This document shows, in pieces, positions 62,234-64,000 of a DNA stretch of 64,000 bases. Under the pieces are notes generated by a model. The model saw only the letters and a program-made list of their open reading frames with translations, was not told where the DNA came from and ran no database searches. The position numbers and the translations under genes were made by a program. Source of the stretch: Candidatus Nitrosocosmicus sp. GTDB lineage: Archaea; Thermoproteota; Nitrososphaeria; Nitrososphaerales; Nitrososphaeraceae. Numbering within the stretch: position 1 is the first letter of the stretch; each line of letters begins with the position of its first letter. The stretch covers positions 1-64,000 of the forward strand of contig JAICXY010000002.1 in the NCBI GenBank assembly GCA_025934495.1, read 5' to 3'.

Positions 62234-63376
62234 TTGTCCTTTACATATGAAGAATTAAAGGGGTATGCAACTTCTAGCGGTACTAAAAAATATTTAGAAT
62301 CCGCAATTAAAAAGGGAAAACCATCTAGTCACTTTCGTCTTTTTGATGGACTTTATTTATCCAGCATTGGTATGGGAACGTACCTTGGGCAACCAAATAC
62401 AGAAGATGATAAGGCTATGGAAAATGCGATTTATGAGTCAGTTAGATCTGGCGCTGTAAATGTTATAGATACAGCCATAAATTACCGTAATATGAAGTCA
62501 GAGAAAAGTATCGGTCGAGCATTATCCCGTCTTATAAAAGAGAATATCGTATCAAGGAATGAAGTATTTATTTGTACCAAAAATGGATATATTACAAACG
62601 ATGGTGATTATCCTGGCATAGACGTAATGGAGTATATGCAAAATATGTTCATTTCAACTGGCATAATTGATTCAAAAGATATAAGTTCTGGCTACAATGT
62701 TCTCAATCCAAACTACATTGCAAGATGTATTGACAAGTCATTAATGAATATGCATCTGAGTACGGTAGACTTGGTATACATACATAATGCCTTCGAAAGC
62801 TGGTATAATGACATCAGTAAAGAACAATTCATAGAAATGCTTTCAAAAGTCTTTCAAGTATATGAAAAATATAGATCGAATAACAAGATTCGATATTATG
62901 GAATGGCAACATGGACTTGCTTTAGAGTGGAACAAAATAGTAAAGAATATTTAGCATTAGAAGACGTTGTGAATCTCGCTGAAAAAGTTGGTGGCATTCA
63001 CCATGGATTTAAATTTATTCAACTTCCTTACAACTTGGCTTATAGCGAAGCATTATTACTTAAAAATCAAAGTGTTGGATCAGAAAAAAATTTGACTATA
63101 TTAGAAGCTGCAGATAGATTGGATATAAAAGTATTTACCAGCATTCCATTGTTTCAAAGTCGTTTGCTTAGAGCAAAAATCCCTGACTATATGGGATTAA
63201 CTGATCAGGTAGCCAAATTGATTCAGATAATACGATCTAGTCCTTCCGTTATTGCTCCACTTATAGGTCAGAAGAAACCAGAACACGTTGAACAAAATCT
63301 TAAGATTTCAAACATTCAACCACTCAATGATAAAGAGTTTAAAGAAGTTGTTGAGAATCTATTGAAAGGAAATTAA
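62234..63376 (+). CDS. Aldo/keto reductase family protein
   Basis: GMGTYLGQPNTEDDKAMENAIYESVRSGAVNVIDTAINYRNMKSEKSIGRAL...VDLVYIHNAFE...YYGMATWTCFR...LPYNLAYSEAL; TTG start. Confidence 0.85.
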   Translation: MSFTYEELKGYATSSGTKKYLESAIKKGKPSSHFRLFDGLYLSSIGMGTYLGQPNTEDDKAMENAIYESVRSGAVNVIDTAINYRNMKSEKSIGRALSRLIKENIVSRNEVFICTKNGYITNDGDYPGIDVMEYMQNMFISTGIIDSKDISSGYNVLNPNYIARCIDKSLMNMHLSTVDLVYIHNAFESWYNDISKEQFIEMLSKVFQVYEKYRSNNKIRYYGMATWTCFRVEQNSKEYLALEDVVNLAEKVGGIHHGFKFIQLPYNLAYSEALLLKNQSVGSEKNLTILEAADRLDIKVFTSIPLFQSRLLRAKIPDYMGLTDQVAKLIQIIRSSPSVIAPLIGQKKPEHVEQNLKISNIQPLNDKEFKEVVENLLKGN

Positions 63377-63617
63377 CAATATGCTTTACCTATTTCACTT
63401 TATTTGAATATAAAAAAGATAAAAATTGAGATATTTCAAATATCATAATAATTAAATATAATAGCAAATGATCCCATCAATCTACAATATTAGAGAGCAT
63501 GCTCAAGATACTTGCGTATAAAAATTGACTTTATAGAGGCATATTGAATACAAAGTATTAAAATATATGAAGGTCATATCTAAGATAATAAAATAGTGGT
63601 TTAACGTATTGCAAATA

Positions 63618-63797
63618 TTATTGTTCAAATTTAGAATCAATAATTCTAAAAATTATACCTTGCTCATATAGTCCTTTACTAATACTTTTTATAATACCTT
63701 CTTTTACATTATCACATCTACTTTTATCTTTAATTATATCTTCTGGTATATCTACTTCTAATTCCAAATTTATTTTTACCTTTTTGGTTTCTACCAA
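63618..63797 (-). CDS. Small hypothetical protein (59 aa)
   Basis: TTG start; VETKKVKINLELEVDIPEDIIKDKSRCDNVKEGIIKSISKGLYEQGIIFRIIDSKFEQ*. Below ORF-track cutoff. Confidence 0.45.
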   Translation of the reverse strand: MVETKKVKINLELEVDIPEDIIKDKSRCDNVKEGIIKSISKGLYEQGIIFRIIDSKFEQ

Positions 63798-64000
63798 TAT
63801 GATTATCTTTAATTTTCAAGTATTTAAAAAACATTCGATTAGATCATTGAAAAACATACCTTTTTACTAGATCCATTTATTTAAATAACAATATTTTTGT
63901 TGTTTATGGACTAAATATATTATCATTTAGAGCCTGAGATATAGATTGATTTTCCAAAATAATCTTTTTGTTATTTAATCTCATAAATTGTCACCTTATT

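Noticed and set aside
1-64000. CRISPR array, tRNA or rRNA genes
   Set aside because: No regularly spaced direct repeats of CRISPR type, no recognisable tRNA T-loop/acceptor pattern and no rRNA-like conserved GC-rich block was found by reading; a tRNAscan-SE or Infernal run would be decisive.

Overview
AT-rich window that looks like an ammonia-oxidising archaeon (Nitrososphaeria/Thaumarchaeota). The taxon is inferred from membrane-anchored cupredoxins, a PQQ-type quinoprotein, a phasin-like protein and TTG starts; a Nitrosocosmicus/Nitrososphaera-type genome is plausible but unverified. The left third is mostly intact chromosomal genes: the folE 3' end, two separate AAA+ ATPase/VWA modules, a non-oxidative pentose-phosphate operon with an apparent transketolase-N::ribulose-phosphate-epimerase fusion, HtrA, a ZnuC-like ATPase, HtpX and a plastocyanin-like protein. 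About 30.4-45.5 kb is a mobile-element accumulation zone. The best-supported novel structure is a 3318-bp unit (41228-44545). It has ~60-bp terminal inverted repeats with paired CGTCGGAT motifs and an exact 8-bp target duplication (CTGAATTG), and it is inserted in an older IS6-like remnant. It encodes a DDE transposase with an N-terminal SWIM zinc finger and zinc ribbon, plus non-transposase passenger genes. A decayed relative (about 34075-38870) has the same end architecture and carries a Met-rich PepSY-domain protein. Three small non-coding repeat families (MITE-like) are each present in two copies. The right third encodes cupredoxin, quinoprotein, Rieske-reductase, phasin-like, NiCoT and aldo/keto reductase proteins. 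No rRNA, tRNA or CRISPR array was recognised. All homology calls come from reading motifs; no database search was run.
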